Shown here piece by piece: positions 9,614-18,928 of a stretch of DNA of 64,000 nt. The translations under genes and the position numbers were made by a program. This DNA comes from Bordetella flabilis (GTDB taxonomy: Bacteria > Pseudomonadota > Gammaproteobacteria > Burkholderiales > Burkholderiaceae_B), in contig NZ_CP016172.1 in NCBI RefSeq assembly GCF_001676725.1, forward strand, positions 5,084,001 to 5,148,000, read 5' to 3'. Positions within the stretch are counted from its first letter, which is position 1. Each line of letters begins with the position of its first letter. The notes under the pieces are model-generated. The model searched no databases and was not told the origin of the DNA. It saw only the letters and a program-made list of their open reading frames with translations.

Positions 9614-10168
9614 ATGATGTCAGATACCAGCCAGTCCCTCGACGACGAGGACGACGGCTACGACCGTCCGAGCAAATCCCAGGTCAAGCGCGAAATGCTT
9701 GCCCTGACCGAATTGGGCAAGCAATTGATCGGGCTGTCCCCCGAGCGGCTGCGCCAGTTGCCGCTGGCCGAACGCCTGTACGAGGCGATCCGCGAGGCGC
9801 AGCGCACCACCAGCCGCGAAGGCCTGCGCCGGCAGACGCACTTCGTCGGCAAGCTGATGCGCGACGCGCCGGCCGACGCCATCCGCCAGCAACTGGACAC
9901 CTGGCAGAACGGCTCGCGCGAGGAAACCGCGGCGATGCACCGCCTGGAAAACCTGCGCGACCGTCTTCTGGAAGACGACGCCGCCCTGACGGAACTGCTG
10001 GCCAGGCACCCGCAGACGGATGCGCAGCAATTGCGCACCATGATCCGCGAGGCCCGCAAGGAAGCCCGCGCCAACGCCGAACTGCCGCAGGGCCACGAAC
10101 CGCGCCGCAAACACTACCGGGCACTTTTCCAGGCGCTCAAGGCGCTGCCCTCCGCCGCCTCGAACTGA
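9614..10168 (+). CDS. yjgA: DarP/YjgA-family ribosome biogenesis factor (DUF615)
   Basis: A 184-residue (or 183 if the second ATG at 9617 is used) highly charged helical protein with the acidic N-terminus [19 protein letters not shown] and the C-terminal basic segment [16 protein letters not shown] that defines YjgA. E. coli YjgA/DarP associates with late 50S precursors. Divergent from pmbA, an arrangement seen in many beta- and gamma-proteobacteria. The frame opens at 9548, but that would overlap the pmbA start and has no family similarity. Confidence 0.92.
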   Translation: MMSDTSQSLDDEDDGYDRPSKSQVKREMLALTELGKQLIGLSPERLRQLPLAERLYEAIREAQRTTSREGLRRQTHFVGKLMRDAPADAIRQQLDTWQNGSREETAAMHRLENLRDRLLEDDAALTELLARHPQTDAQQLRTMIREARKEARANAELPQGHEPRRKHYRALFQALKALPSAASN

Positions 10169-10176
10169 ACCCGCCC

Positions 10177-10893
10177 ATGACCGCCAGCACCCCATCCGAC
10201 CTGCTCGACTGCATCGAACGCGAAACCGGCCCCCAGCCCACCCATGCGGTGATCTGGCTGCACGGCCTGGGCGCGGACGGCAATGACTTCGCGCCCATCG
10301 TTCCCGAACTGCGACTGCCGGCCGCGCCGGCCATCCGGTTCATCTTCCCGCACGCGCCCGTGCAGCCGGTGACCATCAACGGCGGAATGCACATGCGCTC
10401 CTGGTACGACATCCTGGTGATGGACCTGGTGCGCCAGGAGGATGCCGCCGGCATCCGGCGTTCCGAAGCCGCCGTGCGGGCCTTGATTGCGCGCGAGAAT
10501 GCGCGGGGCATCCCCACTTCGCGCATCATCCTGGCCGGCTTTTCCCAGGGCTGCGCCATGACCTTGCATACGGGCCTGCGCTTGCCGGAGAAACTGGCCG
10601 GCATGGTGGGGCTGTCCGGCTACCTGCCGCTGCGCGACCTGGCTGAAGCGGAGCGCCACGGCGCCAATGCCCACACGCCGATCTTCCTGGCGCATGGTGA
10701 ACACGATCCGGTGGTCGATATCGCCAGGGCCACCGCCAGCCGGGACGCCCTGCAGGCGCTGGGGCATGACGTGCGCTGGCACAGTTATCCGATGCAGCAT
10801 TCGGTCTGCGCGGAGGAAATCGCCGATCTGCGCGGCTTCCTGGTCGAAATCCTCAGCGCTGGCGGCCCAGGTCCAGCCACACGCGGCGCATAG
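10177..10893 (+). CDS. carboxylesterase / phospholipase, alpha/beta hydrolase
   Basis: A 238-residue cytoplasmic serine esterase of the acyl-protein-thioesterase-like family (Abhydrolase_2). The oxyanion loop is WLHGLGADGNDF (about 27-38), the nucleophile is Ser123 in GFSQG, with the acid in LAHGEHDPVVD (Asp at about 176) and the histidine near 209 (PMQHSVCAEE). It starts 8 bp after yjgA. Its last 13 codons overlap the convergent acetyltransferase gene by 41 bp. The physiological substrate is unknown. Confidence 0.9.
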   Translation: MTASTPSDLLDCIERETGPQPTHAVIWLHGLGADGNDFAPIVPELRLPAAPAIRFIFPHAPVQPVTINGGMHMRSWYDILVMDLVRQEDAAGIRRSEAAVRALIARENARGIPTSRIILAGFSQGCAMTLHTGLRLPEKLAGMVGLSGYLPLRDLAEAERHGANAHTPIFLAHGEHDPVVDIARATASRDALQALGHDVRWHSYPMQHSVCAEEIADLRGFLVEILSAGGPGPATRGA

Positions 10894-13294
10894 TCGGGTC
10901 TTCGGGATCCGGATCGTTCTTCAGGCCAAGGCTGGTCATCAGCCGCAACATGGGGCGGTTGTCGGACAGCACCAGCCCCTCGATATATTCCAGGCGCTGT
11001 TCACGAGCCGCCTCGATCAGCGTGGCCATCAGCTGGCGGCCCAGACCGCGTCCCTGCCAGTCGTCGGCCACGACGAGCGCGTATTCCGCACCGCGCCCAT
11101 CGGGATTGCGCAAATAGTGCGCCAGCCCGATAACCGCGTCATGGCGATGGCCGCGATGCGCAGGGTTCGGCAGTTCCGTGGTCGCGACCAGGGCCACTTC
11201 GCGGTCATAGTCGACCTGCGTATAGCGCGCCAACATGCGTGGCGTGAGTTCGCGCATCATGGAAACGAAGCGCATATAGCGCGAGCGTTCCGACAGCCCG
11301 CGTATGAACGCCTGCAGCGACTCCGCGTCTTCCGGACGGATGGGCCGCGCCACCCACGGCGTGCCGTCGGCGAAACGTCGCACCTGTACCAGCTGCGCGG
11401 GGTATGGGTGGATCGCCATATGCGGGTAGCCGCCCAGGCGCTGCCCTGCGGCCGCCGGCTCCGCCGTCAAGGTGACACGCATGGAACGGGCGTAGAGACG
11501 CGCTTCGCCGGCATAGAGCGGGTCCACATCGAGCGTCTCCACGTCCGGCATGTCGGTGATCAATTCCGATATCCGAACCAGCGCCTGCTGCAAGGCTTCG
11601 AAAGCCGCCGTGCCCAGGCGCGCGGCCAGCACCTTGCGCCAGATGCGGCTGCGCTCGATCAACTGGCCCGCCAGGAAGCCGTTCAGCGGCGGCAGGTCCA
11701 TGCCGCGGTCGACAGCGCCGAGCACCGCGTCCGGGCCGCCGGCGCCGAAGCGGATGATGGGACCGAAGTGGGCGTCGCGATACACATGGATCGCCATCGG
11801 CCGCGACAAGGGCTCGTACGCGCCCACCGGCATGGCGTCATGGATGGGCACCAGGAACGCGGCCAGCAGGTCGCGCGCTTCGGCGGGGGCCAGCGCGTTG
11901 CGCTGCTCGCCGCGCGCGGCGGCGACGATATCGGCGGCCGCCCGCAGCCCGGGCAAAGGCCCCTGCGGCAGCGGGGGCTGGGTCTGCAGCAGCAATTGCT
12001 GGTTGTAGAAGTGCGTGGAGAGTACGCCGAAGGCATCGGCGGCCGACTCCGGGGTACGGAAGGCCGACGTACCGGCATCGTCCAACATGCGGCGCAGCGG
12101 ACGCATGCCGGCATCTCCCATGAAGCAGGAGACAATGGGCTTGCGGGCCCGCGGCGCGATCTGCGCCAGGCGCTCCGCCACCGCGCGCAGATCGGCCAGC
12201 GCGTCGGGCGCCAGCAGCACGAGCACGCCGTCGACGCCCGCATCGTCGATCAGGGCATCCAGCGCGGCCTGTATGGTGTCCGGCGTGAGCGGCGCATGGG
12301 TGATGACGGGATTGTCGGCGGCACAGCCGGGCTCCAGCAGGCTTTCCAGCGTGCGGCGGGTGCTGGCGGACAATTCCGCGCGCTGGACGGCCGCGTCGGG
12401 GCCAATGAGATCCAGCGCCAACTGGGGCGGCCCGCTGCCGTTCGAAAACAGCGCCACGCGGCGACCGCGCGGGCGTCGCGCGTAACCCAGCACTTTCAAG
12501 GCGGAAAACAGTTGCACGAAATAGCGCACGCGGACCGCGCCCGCGCGGCGCAGCACGGCATCGAACACCGCGTCGTCGTCGCTGCCGCGCCCCGCCTTCA
12601 ACACCACCACCGGCTTGACGCTCGCGGCCGCACGCAAGGCGCTGATGAAGGCGCGCGCCGGACCCACGTCCTCCAGGTACAAGGCAATGCTGTCGGTGCG
12701 GGGGTCGGTCGCCAGGTAGTCCAGGACCGGTCCCAGTCCGACGATGGCTTCATCGCCCAGGGCGACGGCCGTCGAGAAACCGAAATGCACGTCCTCGGCC
12801 CAGTCCATGACGGCAGCGATGATGGAACGCGACTGCGCGACCAGCGCCACCCGCCCGGTGCGGGCCAGCGCGGGATGCTGGCTGAAGTTCAGGCCGGCCG
12901 GCGGGCGCTGCACGCCGAAGGCTCGCGGCCCCAGCAGCTTGCAGCGATGCTCCTGCGCCCACGCCTGGCACAGGGCGGCCGTACCGCGTGGATAGGGATC
13001 CACCTGCTCGTGCGGCAGTACGATGAGCGCGCGCGGTGCGCATGCGCCGAGCCGCCGCAGGGTTTCCGCGAAAACCCCGGGAGCCACGCACACCAGGCCC
13101 AGATCCGGCCGTTCACCCTCGGGCAGGCCTGTCCAGCGCTGCGGCATGTCCGGCACGCTGCCGGCAATGCAGGGCACGCAGGTGGTGCGGACGCGCAGGC
13201 CGTCCGGCAGCATCTGCACGCCCGGCAAGGGCCGGTCCGCGATGATGACCAGTGAACGGGGTTCGAACAGAGAAGCCAGCGCGTGTCGGAGCAT
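10853..13294 (-). CDS. PatZ-like protein: degenerate acyl-CoA ligase domains fused to GNAT acetyltransferase
   Basis: A protein of 813 residues (815 if the GTG at 13300 is used). The N-terminal two thirds resemble ADP-forming acetyl-CoA synthetases (CoA-binding part, then a flavodoxin-like part around [17 protein letters not shown], then a remnant ATP-grasp ending IIRFGAGG). The last 170 residues are a GNAT domain with the acetyl-CoA loop [12 protein letters not shown]. coli PatZ (886 residues) acetylates lysines in metabolic enzymes. Here the ATP-grasp seems to lack the lysine-bearing segment normally about 80 residues before that motif, which accounts for the short length. So ligase activity is unlikely and acetyltransferase activity likely. 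Confidence 0.82.
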   Translation of the reverse strand: MLRHALASLFEPRSLVIIADRPLPGVQMLPDGLRVRTTCVPCIAGSVPDMPQRWTGLPEGERPDLGLVCVAPGVFAETLRRLGACAPRALIVLPHEQVDPYPRGTAALCQAWAQEHRCKLLGPRAFGVQRPPAGLNFSQHPALARTGRVALVAQSRSIIAAVMDWAEDVHFGFSTAVALGDEAIVGLGPVLDYLATDPRTDSIALYLEDVGPARAFISALRAAASVKPVVVLKAGRGSDDDAVFDAVLRRAGAVRVRYFVQLFSALKVLGYARRPRGRRVALFSNGSGPPQLALDLIGPDAAVQRAELSASTRRTLESLLEPGCAADNPVITHAPLTPDTIQAALDALIDDAGVDGVLVLLAPDALADLRAVAERLAQIAPRARKPIVSCFMGDAGMRPLRRMLDDAGTSAFRTPESAADAFGVLSTHFYNQQLLLQTQPPLPQGPLPGLRAAADIVAAARGEQRNALAPAEARDLLAAFLVPIHDAMPVGAYEPLSRPMAIHVYRDAHFGPIIRFGAGGPDAVLGAVDRGMDLPPLNGFLAGQLIERSRIWRKVLAARLGTAAFEALQQALVRISELITDMPDVETLDVDPLYAGEARLYARSMRVTLTAEPAAAGQRLGGYPHMAIHPYPAQLVQVRRFADGTPWVARPIRPEDAESLQAFIRGLSERSRYMRFVSMMRELTPRMLARYTQVDYDREVALVATTELPNPAHRGHRHDAVIGLAHYLRNPDGRGAEYALVVADDWQGRGLGRQLMATLIEAAREQRLEYIEGLVLSDNRPMLRLMTSLGLKNDPDPEDPTMRRVWLDLGRQR

Positions 13295-13351
13295 GGACAC
13301 CTACCCTATTCTAAAATGGCGCCACCGCGCAATATAACCATCCGGCATTCC

Positions 13352-14764
13352 ATGACCCAGACCCCGAATTCCCGCGTCCGCACCCGCTTCGCACCATCGC
13401 CTACCGGCTTCCTGCACCTGGGCGGCGCGCGCACCGCGCTTTTCTCCTGGGCCTTCGCCCGCCACCACGGCGGCGTCTTCGTGCTGCGCATCGAGGACAC
13501 CGACGTCGAGCGGTCCACCCCGGAAGCGGTACAAGCCATCCTCGATAGCATGGACTGGCTGGGCATGCAGCCCGACGAAGGTCCGTTCTACCAGATGCAG
13601 CGCATGGACCGCTATCGCGAAGTGGTGGCCCAGATGCTGGCCGCCGGTACGGCCTATCACTGCTACTGCACGCCGGAAGAAGTGGAAGCCATGCGCGAAC
13701 GTGCCCGCGCGCAAGGCTTGAAGCCACGCTACGACGGCACCTGGCGCCCCGAACAGGGCAAGACCCTGCCGCCCGTACCGGCAGGGCGCCAGCCGGTCGT
13801 CCGCTTCAAGAACCCGCTCACGGGCGTCACCAGCTGGAACGATATGGTCAAGGGCCCGATCAGCTTCGACAACGGCGAACTGGACGACCTGATCATCGCG
13901 CGGCCGGACGGCACGCCGACCTATAACTTCTGCGTCGTGGTCGACGACTGGGACATGGGAATCACCCACGTGTTGCGCGGCGATGACCACGTCAACAATA
14001 CGCCGCGCCAGATCAATATCCTGCGCGCGCTGGGTGCCACACTGCCCGAGTACGGCCATGTCCCCATGATCCTGGGCCCGGACGGCGAAAAACTGTCCAA
14101 GCGCCACGGTGCAGTGAACGTCATGGAGTACGACAAGGAAGGCTACCTGCCCGAGGCCATGGTCAACTATCTGGCCCGCCTGGGCTGGAGCCATGGCGAC
14201 GACGAACTGTTCACGCGCGCCCAACTGGTGGAATGGTTCGACACGCGGCACCTGTCCAAGTCGGCATCGCAGTGGGATCCCAAGAAGCTCAACTGGGTGA
14301 ATGCGCACTATCTTCGGCAGATGAGCGATGCCGACCTGGCCGCGCACGTCGCGCCCCGCCTGGCGCGGCGTGGCGGCGACCCCGCGGCCGCCGACCTGGC
14401 GGCAGTTGTAGGGCTGCTGAAAGACCGCGCCGAAACCCTGGAGCAATTGGCCGAAGGCGCGATGCTCTTCTGCGGGCCGTTCGGGGGCGTGCCGGCCGAA
14501 CTGGCAGCGCAGCACCTCACCGATGCGGCGCGCGAGGCATTGCGCGACTTCGCGCGGGAGAGCGCCACCTCCGACTGGAGCCGGGAGTCCCTGTCGGCCA
14601 CCATCAAGAAAGTACTGGCCGCGCGCGGCATCAAAATGCCGCAGTTGGCCATTCCGCTGCGCGTGGCGGTTACCGGGCAGACGCAGACGCCGGCCATCGA
14701 CGCCGTGCTGGCGCTGCTGGGCAAGGAAAAGGTGCTGCAGCGGCTGGAGGCAGCGCTGGCATGA
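13352..14764 (+). CDS. gltX: glutamyl-tRNA synthetase
   Basis: Charges tRNA-Glu (cytoplasm). The 470-residue class I synthetase has the HIGH-type motif in [15 protein letters not shown] (HLGG) and the KMSKS-type motif KLSKRHG, followed by the C-terminal anticodon-binding alpha-helical cage. Start [15 protein letters not shown] at 13352 is chosen by homology; the open frame begins 69 bp earlier and overlaps the divergent acetyltransferase gene. A single-copy essential housekeeping gene. Confidence 0.98.
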   Translation: MTQTPNSRVRTRFAPSPTGFLHLGGARTALFSWAFARHHGGVFVLRIEDTDVERSTPEAVQAILDSMDWLGMQPDEGPFYQMQRMDRYREVVAQMLAAGTAYHCYCTPEEVEAMRERARAQGLKPRYDGTWRPEQGKTLPPVPAGRQPVVRFKNPLTGVTSWNDMVKGPISFDNGELDDLIIARPDGTPTYNFCVVVDDWDMGITHVLRGDDHVNNTPRQINILRALGATLPEYGHVPMILGPDGEKLSKRHGAVNVMEYDKEGYLPEAMVNYLARLGWSHGDDELFTRAQLVEWFDTRHLSKSASQWDPKKLNWVNAHYLRQMSDADLAAHVAPRLARRGGDPAAADLAAVVGLLKDRAETLEQLAEGAMLFCGPFGGVPAELAAQHLTDAAREALRDFARESATSDWSRESLSATIKKVLAARGIKMPQLAIPLRVAVTGQTQTPAIDAVLALLGKEKVLQRLEAALA

Positions 14765-14769
14765 AGGCC

Positions 14770-14812
14770 GGCACGGCCGCGGCCACGACGATGTGGTGGC
14801 CGCGGCTGTGCC
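14770..14812. terminator. strong hairpin between convergent gltX and lipoprotein genes
   Basis: A 17-bp stem (14770-14786 with 14796-14812, one G-T pair) with a 9-base loop begins 5 bp after the gltX stop. There is no T run, so it may act as a pause or 3'-end stabiliser or a Rho-assisted end rather than as a classic terminator. Confidence 0.5.
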
Positions 14813-14886
14813 AGGCTAAGCAAGAGGGCCACGGGCCCGGCGCCGGTGCGCGACGGACCTGAGCGGCTCGAACCGCCGCCGGCCGG

Positions 14887-15390
14887 TCAGCGCAGCGCGT
14901 AACCCTGGGGCATTTTGCGCGCCTTCAGCACCTGGCCCGCGGCCTTGAGATCCCGCAGCACCAGCGTCGTCTTGTTTATGGTCTCGACGCGGTAGCGATT
15001 CGTGTAGATTGGATCCGCCGGATCCACCTGGTCCCCATTGGACTCGGTCGTCTGCATCGTGTAGGTGCCGTTGGCAAAGGTCCAGCAGCCTGTTTCGTCC
15101 AGGCCGGGCCGTTTCTTGTTGCGGATCTTCAACTGCGTCTGGTAACGCATCTTGCCGTCGGGCGACAGCACCAGCAAGGTTTCCTGGGTGCCGCCGATAC
15201 CGCGTGGCGTCGAAACGGAATACCAGGTGCCCACGAAGGCGTCGGCGCCGGCGCTGGGCGCGCAGACGACGGGCTTGGGGGGCGCGGGCGGCTGGGGCGT
15301 GGACGACGACGTTTCTTTCTTCGTCGCGCAACCCGCTACGATCAGGGTCGCGCATGCAAGGCCGGCGAAACGCGAAAAAGCACTGCTCAT
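14887..15390 (-). CDS. small lipoprotein of unknown function
   Basis: A 167-residue exported protein. It has a signal peptide with lipobox IVAGC (Cys at about residue 21), a Ser/Thr/Pro-rich linker and a compact beta-rich domain (about 55-167) starting FVGTWYSVSTPRG, with the pattern of a small lipocalin-like or META-type barrel (LVLSPDGKMRYQ, GCWTFANGTYTMQTTESNG). The start at 15390 is fixed by the signal peptide. Monocistronic and convergent with gltX. I do not recognise a named family. Confidence 0.75.
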   Translation of the reverse strand: MSSAFSRFAGLACATLIVAGCATKKETSSSTPQPPAPPKPVVCAPSAGADAFVGTWYSVSTPRGIGGTQETLLVLSPDGKMRYQTQLKIRNKKRPGLDETGCWTFANGTYTMQTTESNGDQVDPADPIYTNRYRVETINKTTLVLRDLKAAGQVLKARKMPQGYALR

Positions 15391-15594
15391 GAGTTCCTCA
15401 CAGGCCACCGAAGCGTCCGCATGCCGCGGAAAAAAGCGCATCGGTGCGAGACATCGATTCTGAAGAGCGCAGCGTGAAGACGCAACGACGGCGCCGGCGA
15501 TTGTGCGAACGGCGCAACACATGCGGATGCCTGGAAGCAGGCATGGCGCTTGCCGCCGCGCGGCGGCATCGCAACTGCACGCCAAGGACCACGA

Positions 15595-16491
15595 CTAGGT
15601 TCGTACCCGTGACTGCGCGGCCTTCTCGCGCAACAGCGCCTCCATGGCCGACGCCGCAGGCGACAAGGTGCGGCCCGCCAATCGCGTAATGCCCAACTCC
15701 CGCACGATGCGCGGCCTGCGCAAGGGCACGAAGACCAGGCGCGCCGCATCCGTGGGCATGCCCAGTTCCGCCAGCACGGTCGCCCCCACGCCGCGTTCGA
15801 GCATGGCGACCAGTGACATCATGTTGGAGACGAAGAGCGGCAGCTCCATCATGAAGGCGGCCGCGCGGTGCCCCAGCAACTGGCGGTGCGCCATGGTCCC
15901 GATGAGCGGCAGCGCGGAGATTTCCTTCCATGTCACCGACGCGCGCCCGGAGAAGGGATGGTCGTCGCGGCAAACCAGCCCGAATGCATCGCGCCACAAC
16001 GGTTCGAACACCAGCCGTTTGTCGCTCAGCACCGGGCTGCAGATGCCCAGTTCGGCCTGGCCGGACAACACCATGCGCTCCACGCCTTCCGAGTTGTCGT
16101 CGTACAGCCGCATCGCCACCCCGGGATACGAGGCCCGATAGCGGGCGGTGAGTTCCGGTATCCAGAGCGTCGCGGCAGTGGCGACCGCCGCCAGGGTCAG
16201 CAGGCCGGTTTCGCTGCGTGCCATGCCGCCCATGCTCCTGGACACGCGTTCGTGGTGTTCCACCAGTTCGCGGGCCAGCGGCAGGCAGGCTTCGCCAAAG
16301 CGCGTCAGGCTGACGCGGCTGCCCCGCTCGAACAGGGGCTGACCCAGGCGCTGCTCCATTTCCCGGATCGAAAGCGACAGGGCCGGCTGGGATCGAAACG
16401 CACGCGCGGCCGCGGCGCGAAAGCTGCGCAACTCCGCCACCAGCAGGAAGTGACGATAGTGCGAGATGGACAGATCCGGAATCAGGCTCAT
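15595..16491 (-). CDS. LysR-family transcriptional regulator
   Basis: A 298-residue regulator. N-terminal winged helix-turn-helix (about residues 10-67, FRAAAARAFRSQPALSLSIR recognition region, LGQPLFERGSRVSLTRFGE) followed by a periplasmic-binding-like effector domain. It is divergent from an alpha/beta hydrolase gene across 85 bp containing an AT-rich dyad, the usual layout for a LysR regulator and its target. The hydrolase and perhaps the following Bug protein are probable targets. The effector is unknown. Confidence 0.93.
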   Translation of the reverse strand: MSLIPDLSISHYRHFLLVAELRSFRAAAARAFRSQPALSLSIREMEQRLGQPLFERGSRVSLTRFGEACLPLARELVEHHERVSRSMGGMARSETGLLTLAAVATAATLWIPELTARYRASYPGVAMRLYDDNSEGVERMVLSGQAELGICSPVLSDKRLVFEPLWRDAFGLVCRDDHPFSGRASVTWKEISALPLIGTMAHRQLLGHRAAAFMMELPLFVSNMMSLVAMLERGVGATVLAELGMPTDAARLVFVPLRRPRIVRELGITRLAGRTLSPAASAMEALLREKAAQSRVRT

Positions 16492-16514
16492 GGCTGGCCG
16501 CCTATTTGCGTGAT

Positions 16515-16530
16515 TTATCGGGAGATATAA
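16515..16530. promoter_or_regulatory. candidate LysR binding site in divergent promoter
   Basis: TTAT-N8-ATAA dyad in an AT-rich patch (16513-16550) unlike the surrounding GC-rich DNA. It lies midway between the LysR start (16491) and the hydrolase start (16577), where LysR-type regulators usually bind. Confidence 0.4.
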
Positions 16531-16576
16531 AAAATAAATTTTTCTGATCGTAGCGCAGCCGCCTACCATTCGCCGC

Positions 16577-17404
16577 ATGGACATCGACTTGCTGCCGACC
16601 GTACCCGACTTCGACCGGATGGACTCGCTGCCTGCCTTCCCTGCCGGGCAGGGGCGCCTTGTCGTCGGCTCGCAGTCCGGCGCCAAGGGTCCTGCGCTGC
16701 TGTTCGTGCATGGGGCCTATCACGGTGCATGGTGCTATGCGGGCTACCTGGACTACTTCGCCACGCATGGCATCGCTTGCGCGGCGCTGGATCTGCCAGG
16801 CCACGGCTGGCTGCCACCGCCACGGGACTTCGCCCGCTATGGCGTGCGCGACTTCGGCCAGTGCGTGGTGGATGCGGTCGACCTGATGGCGGACTCCGTC
16901 GTGTTGGTGGGGCACAGCCTGGGTGCGCTGCCCGCGCTATGGGCAGCGACCCAGCGCGACGTCGCGGGCGTCGTATTGATCGCGCCCTCCCCGCCTTCCA
17001 ACGTACCGGGTGCGCAATCCCTGCCGCCGGTACCGCTGGGCGCCAGCCGGGCGCCGCCGGGACCGGACGAAATACGGCGCAGGTTCGTCGGCGGCCTCGC
17101 GTGCCACGAGATCGCCGCGATCGCGGCACGCCTTTGCCCGGAAAGCCCCGAAGCCTTGAACGACCGTTATCTGCTGCGCATGGAAATTCCGCCTTGCGCC
17201 GTCAGCGTCCCAGGTTTGTGCCTGGAGGCCGGCGAAGAGGACGGCGACAGGCACCCCTCGGGACAGGACAAGGCGATCGCGGAGCTTTACGACTTCGAAT
17301 ACCGCCGCCTTGCCGATCTGCCCCATTGCATGATGTACGCGAAGGGGTGGCAGGACAGCGCCGAGGTGATCCGGGAATGGCACGAACGGAGGTTCCGGCG
17401 CTGA
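16577..17404 (+). CDS. alpha/beta hydrolase
   Basis: A 275-residue predicted cytoplasmic hydrolase. Oxyanion-hole motif FVHGAYHGAWCY (about 43-54) and nucleophile elbow VGHSLG (Ser114) are clear; the histidine is probably in LADLPHCMMY near the C-terminus. It resembles the hydroxynitrile-lyase/esterase branch (HGAYHGAW). Controlled most likely by the divergent LysR gene. Substrate unknown. Confidence 0.87.
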   Translation: MDIDLLPTVPDFDRMDSLPAFPAGQGRLVVGSQSGAKGPALLFVHGAYHGAWCYAGYLDYFATHGIACAALDLPGHGWLPPPRDFARYGVRDFGQCVVDAVDLMADSVVLVGHSLGALPALWAATQRDVAGVVLIAPSPPSNVPGAQSLPPVPLGASRAPPGPDEIRRRFVGGLACHEIAAIAARLCPESPEALNDRYLLRMEIPPCAVSVPGLCLEAGEEDGDRHPSGQDKAIAELYDFEYRRLADLPHCMMYAKGWQDSAEVIREWHERRFRR

Positions 17405-17647
17405 GGCTGCATGCGTTCGTGCCGAATATGGGCAGCCTCTATATATATAGAGAGAGGCCTCCACGAACAGCAAGGGTCTGCCAGAATAGCCGCTCATAGA
17501 GAAGCCGCCGGTTCCATGGGACGTCCGCATCGCGGCGTGCCGGAACGGACCGGCCTATATATCGTGGCGGGCGCGCCGGACGCGCACGGCCGCAGCGCGG
17601 GCGCCGCCAAACCGCCCGCGTCCGCAGCGGGGAACGGGGAGACGGGC
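17405..17647. promoter_or_regulatory. region upstream of Bug gene with AT palindrome
   Basis: A 243-bp gap without a credible gene. It contains a perfect 16-bp alternating palindrome centred on TCTATATATATAGA (17437-17452) and a second CCTATATATC block at 17554-17563, both standing out from GC-rich surroundings. These are candidate promoter or operator elements for the Bug gene. Confidence 0.4.
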
Positions 17648-18610
17648 ATGCGATACATGACGCGGTTGGCACTGCTGCTGGCGTGCGGCCTCTGGGCATC
17701 GGCATCCGCGCACGCGGAGCAATGGCCGGACCGCACGGTCACCATCGTCGTGCCTTCCGCCGCGGGCGGCGCCGCCGACCTGACCGCGCGCACCTTCGCA
17801 CAATACCTGGGCGCTCGGACGCAGCGTACCGTCGTGGTGGAAGACCGCCCTGGCGCGGGCGGCATCGTCGGCACGAATTCGGTGAAATCCGCGCCAGCCG
17901 ATGGCTATACCTTCCTGCTGTCCACCAACTCGACACAGGCGGCGAACTTGTACCTGTACAAATCGCTGCCATACGATCCGCTGAAGGACTTCCGCCAGGT
18001 CGGCATGCTGGGCACCTTCGGTGCGGTCGCGGTCGTCGCCCCCCAGAGTCCCTTCGGCAGCATGCCCGAATTGGTGGAGCACGCGCGGCGGCATCCCGGC
18101 AAGGTTTTCTACGGCTACTACAGTTCATCGTCGCAGGTGCCGTCCGCGCTGCTCAAGGCGCGGGCCGGCATCCAGATCGACGGCGCGGCCTACAAGAACG
18201 TCACGCAGATCATCACCGACCTGCGCGGCGGCCAGATCGATTTTGCGTTCGTGGACTACCTGACCGCCATGGGACAGATCGACGGCAAGGGCTTGCGGGC
18301 CATCGCGGTGTCGGGCGAGACGCCCAATCCGGCCTGGCCGGACGTGCCCACCATGTCGTCCTTTTATCCGGGCTTCGTCGTGGTGGGGTGGCTGGGCCTG
18401 TCGGCGCCGGCGGGCACGCCGGAGGCGGTCGTGAACACCATGAACCGCTACATCGCCCAGGCGGTCCAGGACCCGGAGATCCGCGACAAGCTGGCGCGGC
18501 TCGGCTTGCAACCGCGGCACATGGACGTGCCGCAGTTCGACGCTTTCGTGCGCGAGGACGCCGGCCGCTGGAAACAGTGGATCGAGACCGCCGGCATCAC
18601 CCCGCAGTGA
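17648..18610 (+). CDS. Bug-family (TctC-like) periplasmic solute-binding protein
   Basis: A 320-residue exported protein. The signal peptide (MRYMTRLALLLACGLWASA, cleavage near SAHA-EQW, about residue 23) is followed by WPDRTVTIVVPSAAGG and the conserved DRPGAGG motif, both typical of the large Bug family in Bordetella. Such proteins usually bind dicarboxylates or other organic acids and feed tripartite tricarboxylate transporters or act as sensors. No TctA/TctB membrane genes are in the window, so it is an orphan. Ligand unknown. Confidence 0.92.
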   Translation: MRYMTRLALLLACGLWASASAHAEQWPDRTVTIVVPSAAGGAADLTARTFAQYLGARTQRTVVVEDRPGAGGIVGTNSVKSAPADGYTFLLSTNSTQAANLYLYKSLPYDPLKDFRQVGMLGTFGAVAVVAPQSPFGSMPELVEHARRHPGKVFYGYYSSSSQVPSALLKARAGIQIDGAAYKNVTQIITDLRGGQIDFAFVDYLTAMGQIDGKGLRAIAVSGETPNPAWPDVPTMSSFYPGFVVVGWLGLSAPAGTPEAVVNTMNRYIAQAVQDPEIRDKLARLGLQPRHMDVPQFDAFVREDAGRWKQWIETAGITPQ

Positions 18611-18735
18611 CGTGAACCCGGGAGGCTACCATGCGACAATGGCGCACCGGAGCAGGCACTTCGCCGCATAGCGTGGCCGCGCCAGCACGTAGTGTCTAGT
18701 AACAACTTAAAGAAGTATCGCGTTTCACTTCACGC

Positions 18736-18764
18736 TTGTAGCGCCCCCCAACCACCACTAGAAT
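18736..18764 (+). promoter_or_regulatory. predicted nrdA promoter
   Basis: -35 TTGTAG (18736-18741), 17-bp spacer, -10 TAGAAT (18759-18764). The -10 hexamer lies inside the first NrdR box, so bound NrdR would block polymerase. Confidence 0.65.
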
Positions 18765-18770
18765 TAGGGC
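18755..18770 (+). promoter_or_regulatory. NrdR box 1
   Basis: CCACTAGAATTAGGGC matches the general NrdR pattern (aCaCwAtATaTwGtGt) at about 11 of 16 positions. Its start is exactly 32 bp before that of box 2, the three-helical-turn spacing typical of paired NrdR boxes. Confidence 0.7.
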
Positions 18771-18786
18771 TTGGGAACGGGGCGAA

Positions 18787-18802
18787 ACACAACATCTTGT
18801 GG
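18787..18802 (+). promoter_or_regulatory. NrdR box 2
   Basis: ACACAACATCTTGTGG is a near-perfect dyad (CACAA-N4-TTGTG) and matches the NrdR pattern at about 13 of 16 positions. With box 1 it forms the canonical repressor pair that shuts off ribonucleotide reductase when dATP is plentiful. Confidence 0.75.
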
Positions 18803-18928
18803 TTGGGACGAGGCTACAGGCCGCTCGGCCTGCACGTCCGCTGGTAACCGCCACCCTATCCTTCGCAACAGTCAACGAACATCCGGGCGCGACGTCAGTC
18901 GCGCTTTCTTCTACGCACAGGAGCTTCC

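Larger units (their letters stand above)
18611..18928 (+). other. intergenic region and nrdA leader
   Basis: A 318-bp gap between the Bug gene and nrdA with no gene. Its second half holds the nrdA promoter and paired NrdR boxes, followed by a leader of about 155 bases. Confidence 0.6.

Noticed and set aside
10667..13255. 862-residue plus-strand frame opposite the PatZ-like gene
   Set aside because: A high-GC antisense shadow rich in Arg, Gln and His with no motif, while the minus strand has clear domains.
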